From Acetobacter musti (GTDB taxonomy: Bacteria; Pseudomonadota; Alphaproteobacteria; Acetobacterales; Acetobacteraceae), in the NCBI RefSeq assembly GCF_011516835.1, contig NZ_WOTB01000034.1, positions 1 to 37,308 on the forward strand: 37,308 nt of DNA, read 5' to 3'. How positions within the stretch are numbered: position 1 is the first letter of the stretch; every line of letters begins with the position of its first letter. Position numbers and translations under genes: made by a program. The notes beneath the pieces were generated by a model. The model worked only from the letters and a program-made list of their open reading frames with translations, was not told where the DNA came from and searched no databases. Positions 24,218 through 33,810 of this stretch are shown here, piece by piece.

Positions 24218-24234
24218 TCCGGAGCAATTCCGGA
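24218..24234 (+). terminator. weak hairpin after the oxidase gene
   Basis: Two TCCGGA copies (24218-24223 and 24229-24234) can pair around a 5-base loop, 15 bases after the oxidase stop. The stem is short and A-rich sequence follows, so this is weak. The remaining gap to about 24,449 is AT-rich and presumably carries the promoter of the second phosphoesterase. Confidence 0.3.
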
Positions 24235-24449
24235 AACCCGAAAAAACAAAACCAGAAATAAGAGTTTCCCTCTGCGACAGAAACCCGCCCTGCATTTCAT
24301 AAAATAATCACACTACATGACATTTTCTTCATTTAGTTAACGAACCGTATCCACCGGTCCCGGTCGCCGGTCCGCTCTGAGAGGCTGCACCCCGTCCCCT
24401 GCCTCCGGGCGTACACCAGGTCGCTGTGTATGAAGAAAGGTACCCAGAC

Positions 24450-26285
24450 GTGTTTGTGAAACGGACGAAGCTCGCGCTGTCCACGCTTTTATCCCTGTCG
24501 GTTTTCGCCCCTTCCGTCACATTCGCTGACAGCAGGGGCTTCGGGCAGAATCAGAATTCCGCCCAGGCCAGTCGTTACGACACGAAAACCCCGATCCGCC
24601 ACCTCGTCGTGATCTATCAGGAAAACGTCTCCTTCGATCACTATTTTGCAACCTATCCGAAAGCCACAAACCCGACCGGTGAGCCAGGTTTCCGTGCGAA
24701 ATCCGGCACGCCGCGCGTGGACAATCTGGCATCCGAAAACCTGCTGACGCAGAACCCTAACACGAACCCGGCAAACGGTACCGGCGCGGCGCTTCCGTTC
24801 CGTCTGGACCGCACTCAGGTCGCCTCCGCCGACCAGAATCACGCCTACACTGCCGAGCAGATGGCGTATAACGGCGGCAAGGCCGATCTGTTCCCGCTTT
24901 ACACCGGTAAGGGCACCGCGGGCGGCGTCGGTTCCTTCGGCACCACAGCCCAGGTTCTCGGCTACTATGACGGCAACACCGTCACGGCCTACTGGCGTTA
25001 CGCACAGCGTTACGCCATGAGCGACAACGCCTTCACTGACACCTACGGTCCCTCGACACCGGGCGCGCTGGAGGTCGTCTCCGGCCAGACCAACGGCATG
25101 AAGATCATCGCCACGACCCAGAGCCCGTCGACAAAAGAAACATCGTCAGCCTATGTTGCCGACGGCCAGGGCGGCTGGACGATGGTCAATGATATCGACC
25201 CCGGTTACGATGTCTGCTCGTCGACAACCAATCAGGCCATGATGACAAGTCGCAACATCGGTGATCTGCTGAACGAGCGCAGCATCACCTGGGGCGGCTT
25301 CATGGGCGGCTTCGATCTTACAAAAACCAACGCCAATGGTACCACCTCCTGCGGCCGTTCGACCTATTCGGACGTCGTTGCGGAAACCGTCGTTGATTAC
25401 ATTCCGCATCACAACTGGTTCCAGTATTACGAAAGCACGGCCAACCCGACCCACGCCCGTCCCGCCTCCGTCAGCTCGATCGGCTATACCTACGTTCCCG
25501 GCACCTGGAAAAAAGAGCCGGCGCATCACGAGTATGACCTGAACGACTTCTATGACGTCATCAGAGCAGGCAATATTCCGGCTGTTTCGTTCATCAAGCT
25601 GCCCGCCTATCAGGATGGCCATGCAGGCTACTCCAACCCGCTCGATGAACAGGTCGGCGTCGTAAAGCTGGTCAACGAGTTGCAGAAAAGCCCGGAATGG
25701 AAAGACACTGCTGTCCTCATCGCCTATGATGACTCCGACGGCTGGTATGACCACGCTTTCGTAAAACCGACGCACGGGTCGTTCGACTCCTCCGCCGATC
25801 AGCTCGACGGCGCCGGTAAGTGTGGTTCAGCTTCGGCGCCAAAAGGTGTGGACGGCAAAACGGTCAACGGCCGCTGCGGTCCGGGAACACGCACGCCGCT
25901 GATCCTGGTCTCGCCATGGGCAAAGACCAACTATGTCAGCCACGACCTGGTGACCCAGGCCTCCATCGTCCGCTTCATCGAGGACAACTGGCTGAACGGA
26001 AAGCGCCTCGGACAGGGATCGTTTGATGCCACCGCCGGAAAAATCGACGACATGTTCGATTTCCGTGGTACACCGCAGACAGACTCCCTCCTGCTGGACG
26101 CCAACACCGGCGATGTCCTTGCCCACCAGATTTCGGGCCATCATGACGACAGCGACAAAAAACATGATGAGCCGACATACGGTTCCGGTAAGCACGATAC
26201 CGCCTCGAACTCAGGCAGCAGCAACACAAACTCTCTCCAGAGCCTGCTCGCCGCCATCTGGTCCATTCTCCAGAACTATGTCTGA
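24450..26285 (+). CDS. second secreted phosphoesterase (phospholipase C / acid phosphatase family)
   Basis: About 611 residues. The signal peptide runs to SVTFA (about residue 27). The family box is IRHLVVIYQENVSFDHYFATY, followed by DTYGPSTPGALEVVSGQTNG, IAYDDSDGWYDH and GPGTRTPLILVSPWAKTNYVSH with the expected metal ligands. It is closer to the classical acid phosphatase/PLC form than the 12.4 kb gene. The C-terminus has a hydrophilic His/Asp/Ser-rich linker and the tail SLQSLLAAIWSILQNYV, echoing the other phosphoesterase. The start is taken as GTG at 24450 because AAGAAAGG lies 9 bases upstream; GTG at 24426 is also open. It overlaps the peroxidase gene by 8 bases. Confidence 0.9.
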   Translation: MFVKRTKLALSTLLSLSVFAPSVTFADSRGFGQNQNSAQASRYDTKTPIRHLVVIYQENVSFDHYFATYPKATNPTGEPGFRAKSGTPRVDNLASENLLTQNPNTNPANGTGAALPFRLDRTQVASADQNHAYTAEQMAYNGGKADLFPLYTGKGTAGGVGSFGTTAQVLGYYDGNTVTAYWRYAQRYAMSDNAFTDTYGPSTPGALEVVSGQTNGMKIIATTQSPSTKETSSAYVADGQGGWTMVNDIDPGYDVCSSTTNQAMMTSRNIGDLLNERSITWGGFMGGFDLTKTNANGTTSCGRSTYSDVVAETVVDYIPHHNWFQYYESTANPTHARPASVSSIGYTYVPGTWKKEPAHHEYDLNDFYDVIRAGNIPAVSFIKLPAYQDGHAGYSNPLDEQVGVVKLVNELQKSPEWKDTAVLIAYDDSDGWYDHAFVKPTHGSFDSSADQLDGAGKCGSASAPKGVDGKTVNGRCGPGTRTPLILVSPWAKTNYVSHDLVTQASIVRFIEDNWLNGKRLGQGSFDATAGKIDDMFDFRGTPQTDSLLLDANTGDVLAHQISGHHDDSDKKHDEPTYGSGKHDTASNSGSSNTNSLQSLLAAIWSILQNYV

Positions 26286-27618
26286 TACCTTTCGTCCGAT
26301 GCGGCCCCTTCTGGGCTGCATCACTCTGTTTGCTCTCATTCTGTCCGGACCGTCTGCGGCTTACGCCCAGCCGCCTGACGCCTGCCTGCCTTCGGAAGAC
26401 GGCAGCAATCCCTGCCCGAAAACCATCAGGCGCCCGATCCGTCAGCCTTTTTCCCAGATGGCTGAAATCGGAAAACAGATGTTCTACGATACGGAGCTTT
26501 CCGGATCAGGAAAGCTTTCATGCGCCTCCTGCCACGATCCGAAAAATCATTACGCGTCCTCAGGCGCGTCACCGGTCTTTCTCGGTGGCCAGGATCTGAA
26601 ACAGCAGGGACACCGGGCCGTCCCGACACTGACCTATCTCGAACGCCGGCCCAATTTCAGCATCGGCCCCGATAATCCCGTCAGCGAGGAAGCGCCGCCC
26701 ATCCCGGCCAACGCCACCGGCGCGTCGCATGGCGCGAAAAGCGCCGCCAACACGTCAGCATCAGCCACCAATATCGTGCCGCAGGGCGGCCTGTTCTGGG
26801 ACGGCCGGGCCGACACACTGCAGCAGCAGGCCACAGGCCCTCTCTATGACCCCGCGGAAATGGCTTCCACGCGGGAAAAAGTGCTGCACAGAATCAACAA
26901 CGCGCCTTACACAGCAGCCCTGAAACAGCTGGCAGGCGTGGCCGGCGAACAGTCACCCGCCTTCCTGCTTGATGAAGCCATGTTCGCCCTGGCCCGCTAT
27001 CAGATCGAGGAACCTTCCCTCCATCTTTATTCCAGCAAGTTTGACGGCTGGCTCGAAGGAAAAGAGAAACTGTCTCATCAGGAGCGTCAGGGCTACCTCC
27101 TGTTCAATGACCCCCAGAAAGGTAACTGCGCCGCCTGCCATCTGGATACGGTCCAGCCCGACGGCCTGCCGCCGCTGTTCACGGATCATCAGTACGAAGC
27201 GCTTGGAGCGCCACGGAACAGGGAACTCGTCCAAAATTATAATCCGTCCTGGTATGATCTTGGTGTTTGTGATCGTCAGACTGATGGCAGAAAGACACTC
27301 AGTTCGTATTGTGGAATGTTTGCGACTCCAACTCTGCGCAATGTTTCTTCACGTCATGTGTTTTTTCATAACGGGGTGTTCCGTTCACTGAAACAGGTTC
27401 TGGAGTTTTACGTGTTTCGTGATTCACGTCCGGAGCAGTTTTATCCGAAAAAAGGGCGTGATCATTATGTGATATATGATGATATTCCGGATCTCTATAA
27501 GAATAATATTGATAGAACAGATGCCCCATTTGGTCAAGATTCTAAAAAAAATAAAATATTGTCTGAAAAAGAAATGGAACAAATCATCGCATTTTTAAAA
27601 ACATTGACGGATAGATAG
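26278..27618 (+). CDS. di-haem cytochrome c peroxidase family protein
   Basis: The 446-residue protein has a signal peptide (to about residue 30, AAYAQ) and two c-type haem sites, CASCH near residue 83 and CAACH near 284, as in the CcpA/MauG family. FDGWLEGKEKLS and the late RNVSSRHVFFHNGVFRSL are typical. It would reduce hydrogen peroxide in the periplasm or act as a MauG-like oxidase. The ATG sits inside the last codons of the phosphoesterase gene, so the two are translationally coupled. Upstream open frame back to 26023 is only a shadow of the phosphoesterase. From about 27,230 to the stop, codon use turns noticeably AT-rich although the frame and family motifs continue. Confidence 0.9.
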   Translation: MSDTFRPMRPLLGCITLFALILSGPSAAYAQPPDACLPSEDGSNPCPKTIRRPIRQPFSQMAEIGKQMFYDTELSGSGKLSCASCHDPKNHYASSGASPVFLGGQDLKQQGHRAVPTLTYLERRPNFSIGPDNPVSEEAPPIPANATGASHGAKSAANTSASATNIVPQGGLFWDGRADTLQQQATGPLYDPAEMASTREKVLHRINNAPYTAALKQLAGVAGEQSPAFLLDEAMFALARYQIEEPSLHLYSSKFDGWLEGKEKLSHQERQGYLLFNDPQKGNCAACHLDTVQPDGLPPLFTDHQYEALGAPRNRELVQNYNPSWYDLGVCDRQTDGRKTLSSYCGMFATPTLRNVSSRHVFFHNGVFRSLKQVLEFYVFRDSRPEQFYPKKGRDHYVIYDDIPDLYKNNIDRTDAPFGQDSKKNKILSEKEMEQIIAFLKTLTDR

Positions 27619-27773
27619 TATAAAATATTGCATAATCATTATTTACCTGCCACCTTGGCGTGTCGGCAGATATGTTCTGTCTGCTGCCTGAAGCAAAAGC
27701 GGTATTGTATAGTCGCAGACACAGCTTCACAGGCCGCAGAACCCATATCGCTCTGGCTTTGAAAGATTAACTC

Positions 27774-28700
27774 TCATTCTGAAACGGCATGACACCCTTC
27801 CGGGACGTGTTCGCGTAAAAAACGGGCAAACTCGGTAAAAGCAGGGCCACGCGGGTCTGTCTTTCGCCAGGAAAGACCTATTATCCGGCCCGCGTCTGGT
27901 AACGGGATAACTGAAATCAGGTCATCCCATTCACCCCGGTTACGAAGTGCCAGTTGTGGAATAAGGGAATATCCTTCACCAGCGCCGATCATGTGCCATA
28001 ACATCTCCAGACTTGTTGCAAGTCGTTGTCCATCGTGCTTTGACGCCATTCCGCATAAGGCCAGCGCCTGGTCGCGAAGACAGTGACCTTCCTCCAGTAA
28101 CAGAAGATCCGGCCCCTCCAGGTCGTACATCAGCATTGTTTTTTTCTGTGCGAGAGGATGGGAAGTGGGCACTGCGGCCAGAAACGGCTCTTCAAAAACA
28201 GGCACGCAGTGAAAAGAATCACCTGTCACCGGCAGGGCTACAAAAACAAGGTCAAGATCGTCCTGCTGTAACATTCTGAGCATAGGTGACGTCTGACTGT
28301 CAGTCAGATGTAGTTTCAGATCGGGATAAGTTCGTCGCAACAAAGGCAGAAGGCTTGGTACGTAATATGGCCCCAGAGTGGCAATGACACCTATGCGTAA
28401 CACTCCTTCCAGAGGACCTGAGCGGATTTGCGCCGCCTCGATCATTGTCCGGGCTGCGGCAAGCACGTCCCGCCCCATAGTAATCAGGCGTGCTCCATCC
28501 GGGGTCGGCACGACATGCCTCCGCGTACGTTCAAAAAGCACAACCCCGAGTAAAGATTCCAGTTTACGAACCTGTTCTGACAGTCCTGCCTGACTTACAC
28601 CGCATCGCTCAGCTGCGCGTGAAAAGTTCCGCAGATCGTCGACAGCGACTACGTATTCAATGTCTCGCAGAGAAAGGCCGGAAAGAGGAATATAGCTCAT
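27774..28700 (-). CDS. oxyR: peroxide-sensing LysR-type regulator OxyR
   Basis: From MSYIPLSGLSLRDIEYV the protein has 308 residues. It has an N-terminal LysR winged helix (FSRAAERCGVSQAGLSEQVRKLE) and a regulatory domain with the peroxide-sensing pair: EEGHCLRDQALALC, Cys207 and Cys216. The nine-residue spacing is the same as the E. coli Cys199-Cys208 pair. Oxidation of the first Cys switches DNA binding. The start at 28700 is chosen over an open upstream GTG because it fits OxyR N-termini. It diverges from ahpC, its expected target, across 143 bases. It converges with the peroxidase gene across a 155-base gap with only weak hairpins. Confidence 0.95.
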   Translation of the reverse strand: MSYIPLSGLSLRDIEYVVAVDDLRNFSRAAERCGVSQAGLSEQVRKLESLLGVVLFERTRRHVVPTPDGARLITMGRDVLAAARTMIEAAQIRSGPLEGVLRIGVIATLGPYYVPSLLPLLRRTYPDLKLHLTDSQTSPMLRMLQQDDLDLVFVALPVTGDSFHCVPVFEEPFLAAVPTSHPLAQKKTMLMYDLEGPDLLLLEEGHCLRDQALALCGMASKHDGQRLATSLEMLWHMIGAGEGYSLIPQLALRNRGEWDDLISVIPLPDAGRIIGLSWRKTDPRGPAFTEFARFLREHVPEGCHAVSE

Positions 28701-28843
28701 TGATATAGATATGCCCGATCCGTACTGGATTATCAAAAGGTTTTGCCTATAATGCCCATCGACAGAAACTGTTTCACCGCGGTCAGAACCTGTGGGAGAA
28801 AGTCTCCGTCGCCAACAGACAAGTGAAAGCAGAGGATAGTCGT
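28701..28843. promoter_or_regulatory. oxyR-ahpC divergent control region
   Basis: A perfect -10 TATAAT lies at 28748-28753 on the plus strand, 90 bases before ahpC, with no good -35 at the matching distance (about 28725-28730), as expected for an activated promoter. ATAG at 28705 and CGAT at 28716, 11 bases apart, may be part of an OxyR site. The match to the four-part OxyR motif is incomplete. Confidence 0.45.
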
Positions 28844-29407
28844 ATGCCGACAATCAATTCTGAGATTAAGCCGTTTGAGACCGATGCCTTCCATGACGGC
28901 AAGTTCGTCAAGGTTTCCGACAAGGATCTGAGGGGTAAATGGTCCGTCATCTTTTTTTACCCGGCTGATTTTACATTCGTCTGCCCGACGGAACTGGAAG
29001 ATCTTGCTGACAACTACGCGGCGTTCCAGAATCTTGGCGTGGAAATCTACTCGGTTTCAACCGACAAGCATTTCACACACAAAGCCTGGCATGACACGTC
29101 TCCGGCCATCAGCAAGATCAAATATGTCATGCTGGGTGACCCGACTGCACAGATCTCGCGCAATTTCGGTGTGCTGATCGAGGAAGCCGGCCTTGCTAAC
29201 CGTGGCACCTTTCTGATCGATCCCGAAGGTAAGATTCAGTACATTGAAATCACAGCCGGTGGCGTGGGCCGCAGTGCAACAGAACTGCTCGATAAAATCC
29301 AGGCTGCCCAGTACGTTGCTTCTCACCCCGGTGAGGTCTGTCCGGCAAAGTGGAAAGAGGGCGACAAGACACTGACCCCGTCGCTGGATCTCGTCGGCAA
29401 GATCTGA
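28844..29407 (+). CDS. ahpC: alkyl hydroperoxide reductase AhpC (2-Cys peroxiredoxin)
   Basis: From [16 protein letters not shown] the protein has 187 residues, the AhpC standard length. The peroxidatic Cys lies in [12 protein letters not shown] (near residue 47) and the resolving Cys in GEVCPAKW (near 166). It reduces hydrogen peroxide and organic peroxides and is recharged by AhpF. AGAGGA lies 8 bases before the ATG; an in-frame GTG at 28823 is unlikely. It is divergent from oxyR and is followed by ahpF 74 bases later. Codon use is more even than in the T2SS genes. Confidence 0.97.
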   Translation: MPTINSEIKPFETDAFHDGKFVKVSDKDLRGKWSVIFFYPADFTFVCPTELEDLADNYAAFQNLGVEIYSVSTDKHFTHKAWHDTSPAISKIKYVMLGDPTAQISRNFGVLIEEAGLANRGTFLIDPEGKIQYIEITAGGVGRSATELLDKIQAAQYVASHPGEVCPAKWKEGDKTLTPSLDLVGKI

Positions 29408-29481
29408 TCGACGCATGGGAGGTCCGGTCCTTATGACCGGGCCTCCACGGTCCATCTGCTGAAAGAAACGGAGTTCTTCTC

Positions 29482-31062
29482 ATGCTGCCAGATACCCTCA
29501 AAGCGCAGGTCAAAGGCTATCTCGACACTCTTGCGCACCCCATTGTGCTCGAAGAGTCGTCCGATGACAGCGAGGGTGCGCGCGAGATGCACGAACTGCT
29601 GCATGAGATCGCCGCTCTTTCCAATAAAGTCAGCGTTTCAGAAGATGGGACCGCTACACGACGTCCTTCCTTCATGATCCGGCGTGCCGATGCCAGAACA
29701 GGCGTCACTTTCGCAGCGATCCCGATGGGACATGAATTCACCTCCCTGATTCTGGCTCTGCTTCAGGCGGGTGGGCACGCGCCGAAACTGGCGGACGATG
29801 TGGTCGCTCAGATTAAAGCGTTGCCCGGACATTACAATTTCGAAACCTATGTTTCGCTTTCCTGTCAGAACTGCCCGGATGTGGTGCAGGCGCTCAATGC
29901 CATGAGCATCATCAATCCCAACATCCACAACACCACCATCGACGGGGCGCTGTTCCAGGATGAAGTCGCCAAAAAAAATATCATGTCTGTCCCTCAGGTG
30001 TATCTGAACGGCGAGCCATTCAGCTCAGGACGCATGGAAGTCGCGGAGATTCTGGCGAAACTCGACGCGGATGCGCCGAAACGTGCAGCCGAAAAGCTGA
30101 ATAGTCTTTCGCCGTTTGACATGCTGGTCATTGGCACAGGGCCTGCCGGTGCCTCTGCCGCGATCTACGCCGCACGAAAAGGACTCCGCACAGGCATGGT
30201 TGGTGACCGGTTTGGTGGCCAGGTGATGGACACGGAGGGCATCGAGAACTTCATTTCGGTCATCGAGACTACCGGCCCAAAACTCGCCGCTGCGCTTGAA
30301 GCCCATGTCCGGCAGTACGATGTGGAGATCATTTCCTCCCAGCGTGCGAAGGAACTCTTTCCTGCGGCAAAACCCGGTGGTCTCCATGGTGTTGTTCTGG
30401 AAAGCGGCGCAGTTCTTCATGCTCGCACAATTATCGTCGCGACCGGTGCACACTGGCGTCATCTGGGTGTTCCTGGCGAAGAAGAATATCGCAATAAAGG
30501 TGTCGCTTACTGCCCGCATTGTGACGGTCCGTTCTACAAAGGGAAACCTGTCGCCGTGGCCGGTGGTGGAAACAGCGGTGTTGAAGCCGCTATCGACCTT
30601 GCGGGCATTGTCTCGCATGTAACGCTGCTTCAGCGTGGCTCGAAGCTCAAAGCGGACAAGGTGTTGCAGGACAAGCTGTACAGCCTGCCTAATGTTACCG
30701 TGCTGACCGAAGCGCTGACTACGAAGATTGAAGGAAACGGTACCAAAGTGACCGGTCTGAGTTACCGGGGTGGTGACGGTGCCGATCACCATATCAGCGT
30801 CGACGGTGTTTTCGTCCAGATCGGCCTGCTGCCGAACACGGACTGGCTACGTGGGACTGTCAAACTCAATGATTTCGGTGAAATCATTGTCGACGATCAT
30901 GGCGCAACATCTGTTCCGGGCGTTTTCGCTGCTGGCGACGCCACGACCACACCTTATAAACAGATCGTCATCGCTACAGGAGAGGGAGCAAAAGCCTCTT
31001 TGGCGGCATTTGATTACCTGATCCGCGTACCGGTCGCGGACGCAGAACGAGCTGCCGCCTGA
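29482..31062 (+). CDS. ahpF: alkyl hydroperoxide reductase flavoprotein AhpF
   Basis: The 526-residue flavoprotein passes electrons from NADH to AhpC. The N-terminal double-thioredoxin domain carries CQNC (near residue 128), and the thioredoxin-reductase-like part carries CPHC (near 344). FAD and NADH sites are visible as [17 protein letters not shown] and [13 protein letters not shown], and the C-terminal FAD motif is [10 protein letters not shown]. All expected motifs are intact. It lies 74 bases after ahpC in the same direction and probably shares the OxyR-controlled promoter. Confidence 0.97.
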   Translation: MLPDTLKAQVKGYLDTLAHPIVLEESSDDSEGAREMHELLHEIAALSNKVSVSEDGTATRRPSFMIRRADARTGVTFAAIPMGHEFTSLILALLQAGGHAPKLADDVVAQIKALPGHYNFETYVSLSCQNCPDVVQALNAMSIINPNIHNTTIDGALFQDEVAKKNIMSVPQVYLNGEPFSSGRMEVAEILAKLDADAPKRAAEKLNSLSPFDMLVIGTGPAGASAAIYAARKGLRTGMVGDRFGGQVMDTEGIENFISVIETTGPKLAAALEAHVRQYDVEIISSQRAKELFPAAKPGGLHGVVLESGAVLHARTIIVATGAHWRHLGVPGEEEYRNKGVAYCPHCDGPFYKGKPVAVAGGGNSGVEAAIDLAGIVSHVTLLQRGSKLKADKVLQDKLYSLPNVTVLTEALTTKIEGNGTKVTGLSYRGGDGADHHISVDGVFVQIGLLPNTDWLRGTVKLNDFGEIIVDDHGATSVPGVFAAGDATTTPYKQIVIATGEGAKASLAAFDYLIRVPVADAERAAA

Positions 31063-31101
31063 GACCCGAGCATCTGCGGAAATCTATTCGGAAGCCGGGC
31101 A

Positions 31102-31123
31102 GGGAAGGGGACAGAACCTTCCC
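31102..31123 (+). terminator. terminator-like hairpin after ahpF
   Basis: GGGAAGG (31102-31108) and CCTTCCC (31117-31123) pair around an 8-base loop, 40 bases after the ahpF stop. A weak T-stretch (CGTTTG, then GTTTTC) follows. The rest of the gap to 31,295 has no riboswitch that I can recognise. Confidence 0.5.
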
Positions 31124-31295
31124 CCGTTTGCACCGTTTTCCACGGGAGCGGGTCAGGCCGGCACATACCTTCACTTTCCCGAAAAAGCACAAAATCGGAA
31201 GTAATCCGCCTCCGTTCGAAAGAGTTTTGGCTGTCGCCTGAATGGTCTGAAGCCACAGACCGTCATCAGCGTCTTTACAGGAAAGGATATGGGTT

Positions 31296-33719
31296 GTGCC
31301 TCCTCTGACCATTCTTTTCTGGCGCACAACGACAGTCCTCGCCAGCGTCGCCACTGTCAGCTTCTCAGCATTACCCGCACTGGCAGCGAAGGAAAGTAAC
31401 GGACCCGTCGCAAAAAAAGCCTCCCATGGCCCCATGCAACTGTTGCCTCCAAAAGGCATTGCTGCCCGCAGCACCGAGACCATTCTGATCAGAGGCAATG
31501 TTGATTCCGTCCTGGGTCGTCAGCCTGGAGGTGGTCTCATCCGACTGCATGATGAGGTGCGTTCCGTCAGCACCGTCGATCGTGACTACATCAGCAAACA
31601 GGCCCCGACCTCAACTGCCTTCCAGCTCGCTTCCATGCTTCCTGGTGCCAGTGTTGCCACTTCCGATCCGTTCGGCTTTTCTCCAGCAACCAATATATCC
31701 GTCAGGGGGCTGAATGGAGACGCTCTCGGTTACGTTCTTGAGGGTATGCCTCTGAACGACATCGCCTATTACACCGGCTATCCGGCACAATTCGCCGATA
31801 GTGAAAACTATCAGGAAGTCTCTCTCGCCCAGGGGGCTGCCGATTTAGACAGCCCGGTCCTTAATGCCGCCGGAGGTCTGATGAGCCTTTCTTTTCTCGA
31901 TCCTGCTGAAAAACCCGGTGGCTATGCCAGTATTTCCTATGGTTCGTATAATACCAGTCGCGAATTCATCCGTTTGCAGACTGGCGAAATCGGTCACTCC
32001 GGCGTAAGGGCTTTCATCTCCTACTCACATGGAGCCACCGATAACTGGCGTGGTCCTGGCCGCGATAACCGGCACCATGTCGACTTTAAATTCATCAAAG
32101 CCTGGGGTAACGGAAACCATGCCGCGATTCTGGGCTCATGGACGAACATTATCACCAGCTATTACCCGCAGGTCTCCCTGGCAGACTGGAAACAATACGG
32201 TATTCATGGGCCTGATAATCTCGCCGGACGCTACAATCCCGGTAATCTCAATGCCGGCACTGATTACTGGCGTCTCTGGCGCGATCCGGAACGCACGCTC
32301 TATGTCGGCGCTCCTGTTCATCTGCGCTTCACGGACCGTCTCGCGCTGGACGTCACTCCTTACAGCCAGTTCGCTTATGGAAACGCTCCTGCCGGCTCTA
32401 CCCTGTCTGAAAGTGGTCTCTATAACGGAACGCAGCCTCTGATGGGGACTCTGACTTTACCCGGTGCTCAGGATGGCGAAGCCACAGTCCGTGCCAATTA
32501 CACCCAGCGCAGCTATCGCTCAGGCTTTAATGCCGCTCTGCATTATAAACTTACCTGGAACGATTTCGTCCTCGGCTACTGGTATGACTACACCGATGAC
32601 GCCGAATTGCAGAGCTTCACCACTGTCAGTGCAAATGGCTACGCAGCAGACATCTGGGCCGAAAAAAAGTCCGCTCTGATCCGCTTTCCCGACGGGCAGC
32701 CTCTGCTCGCTGGCAGCGATCACACCATTTCTCAAACAAACGCACTCTACGCAGGCGATCACCTTGCTTTTCTGCACGACAGGCTGCTCATAGACGCCGG
32801 CTTCAAAATGGTCATGCTGACCCGGAACGGCACGAATAACGTCCCCGGCCCGCAATATCATGCCAATGCAAATTATGCCGAACCGCTTCCCCGCTTTGGC
32901 TTACGTTTTCGCATTGATGATGCCAACCAGATATTCTTCAACGCTACGACAAATTTCCGCGCTCCCGACGAAACCGCTTTTTATAACACCTATGACCCGT
33001 CTTCCGGTGCAATTGCCGTCGCCGCCACACCGAATACGAAACCTGAATATTCAGTCTCTGAAGAACTTGGTTATCGCCGTAGCGGAACCTGGATTATCGG
33101 AAGTCTCACCCTGTTCAACTACAATTTTACAAATCGCCAGATATCTACCCTTGTTTCTCAGAATGGTGCAATCATCCAGTCCACCATCAACGGTGGTGGG
33201 CAGAGCTCTCGCGGAGTCGATGTCGAAATCGGCACGCGCCCCTGGCATCATTTCAGTCCTTATCTCTCTGGCGAATACCTCCATGCCACCATCGACAACG
33301 ACATCGCCTCAGACGGTGATCTTCTGCCCACCAGAGGCAAAATCGCCGTACGCAGTCCGTCCCTTCAGGCCGCTGCCGGAATAAGTTATGATGACGGCCA
33401 TTTCTTTGGTGTTGCAACTATTCATTATACCGGACATCAGTTTGCAACCTTTATGAACGATGAACGCATTTCCGATCACACGACTGGTGACCTAGCTATC
33501 GGCTATCGCTTTTCCGACGCCGTTCATCTGCATGCCCCGACCCTGCGCATGAATTTCGTCAATATTACCAACGAACATTACCTCTCCGGCGTTGCTGACC
33601 CGACTCTGAACGCCCGTGATACCACAGGCCGATATGGCACCATAATTAGTGGAAGCGCGCCGAGTTACTATGTAGGCGGTGGGTTCGCGGCTATGTTCAC
33701 CGCCTCCACCGGTTTCTGA
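31296..33719 (+). CDS. TonB-dependent outer-membrane receptor
   Basis: The 807-residue protein has a signal peptide (about residues 1-30, ending ALPALA), then a plug domain (about 80-190: ASMLPGASVATSDPFG, ISVRGLNGDALGYVLEGMPLND). A 22-strand-type barrel follows and ends in an aromatic residue (TASTGF). It would import a scarce nutrient across the outer membrane using TonB energy; tonB itself is not in the window. The start is GTG at 31296 with AGGAAAGG about 8 bases upstream. The two genes downstream, a small-molecule kinase and a PnuC-family transporter, suggest a vitamin or nucleoside ligand, possibly thiamine, rather than a siderophore. Confidence 0.9.
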   Translation: MPPLTILFWRTTTVLASVATVSFSALPALAAKESNGPVAKKASHGPMQLLPPKGIAARSTETILIRGNVDSVLGRQPGGGLIRLHDEVRSVSTVDRDYISKQAPTSTAFQLASMLPGASVATSDPFGFSPATNISVRGLNGDALGYVLEGMPLNDIAYYTGYPAQFADSENYQEVSLAQGAADLDSPVLNAAGGLMSLSFLDPAEKPGGYASISYGSYNTSREFIRLQTGEIGHSGVRAFISYSHGATDNWRGPGRDNRHHVDFKFIKAWGNGNHAAILGSWTNIITSYYPQVSLADWKQYGIHGPDNLAGRYNPGNLNAGTDYWRLWRDPERTLYVGAPVHLRFTDRLALDVTPYSQFAYGNAPAGSTLSESGLYNGTQPLMGTLTLPGAQDGEATVRANYTQRSYRSGFNAALHYKLTWNDFVLGYWYDYTDDAELQSFTTVSANGYAADIWAEKKSALIRFPDGQPLLAGSDHTISQTNALYAGDHLAFLHDRLLIDAGFKMVMLTRNGTNNVPGPQYHANANYAEPLPRFGLRFRIDDANQIFFNATTNFRAPDETAFYNTYDPSSGAIAVAATPNTKPEYSVSEELGYRRSGTWIIGSLTLFNYNFTNRQISTLVSQNGAIIQSTINGGGQSSRGVDVEIGTRPWHHFSPYLSGEYLHATIDNDIASDGDLLPTRGKIAVRSPSLQAAAGISYDDGHFFGVATIHYTGHQFATFMNDERISDHTTGDLAIGYRFSDAVHLHAPTLRMNFVNITNEHYLSGVADPTLNARDTTGRYGTIISGSAPSYYVGGGFAAMFTASTGF

Positions 33720-33810
33720 GATCTCCGTTCCGGATAGACTTTATGATTTCGAGTTTTACAGACTTTAGTGCAACCCGGTTGAAATCACCGGACACACGAT
33801 ATCTCCAGAC

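Noticed and set aside
26023..26277. N-terminal extension of the peroxidase frame
   Set aside because: It overlaps the phosphoesterase gene in another frame, and the signal peptide starts at 26278.
27661..27690. hairpin between the peroxidase gene and oxyR
   Set aside because: Only a 5-base stem (GCAGA/TCTGC) with a 9-base loop and no T-run; too weak to call a terminator.
31063..31295. TPP or cobalamin riboswitch before the TonB receptor gene
   Set aside because: Looked for CTGAGA/ACCTGA and B12-box cores; not found. A covariance-model search would be decisive.
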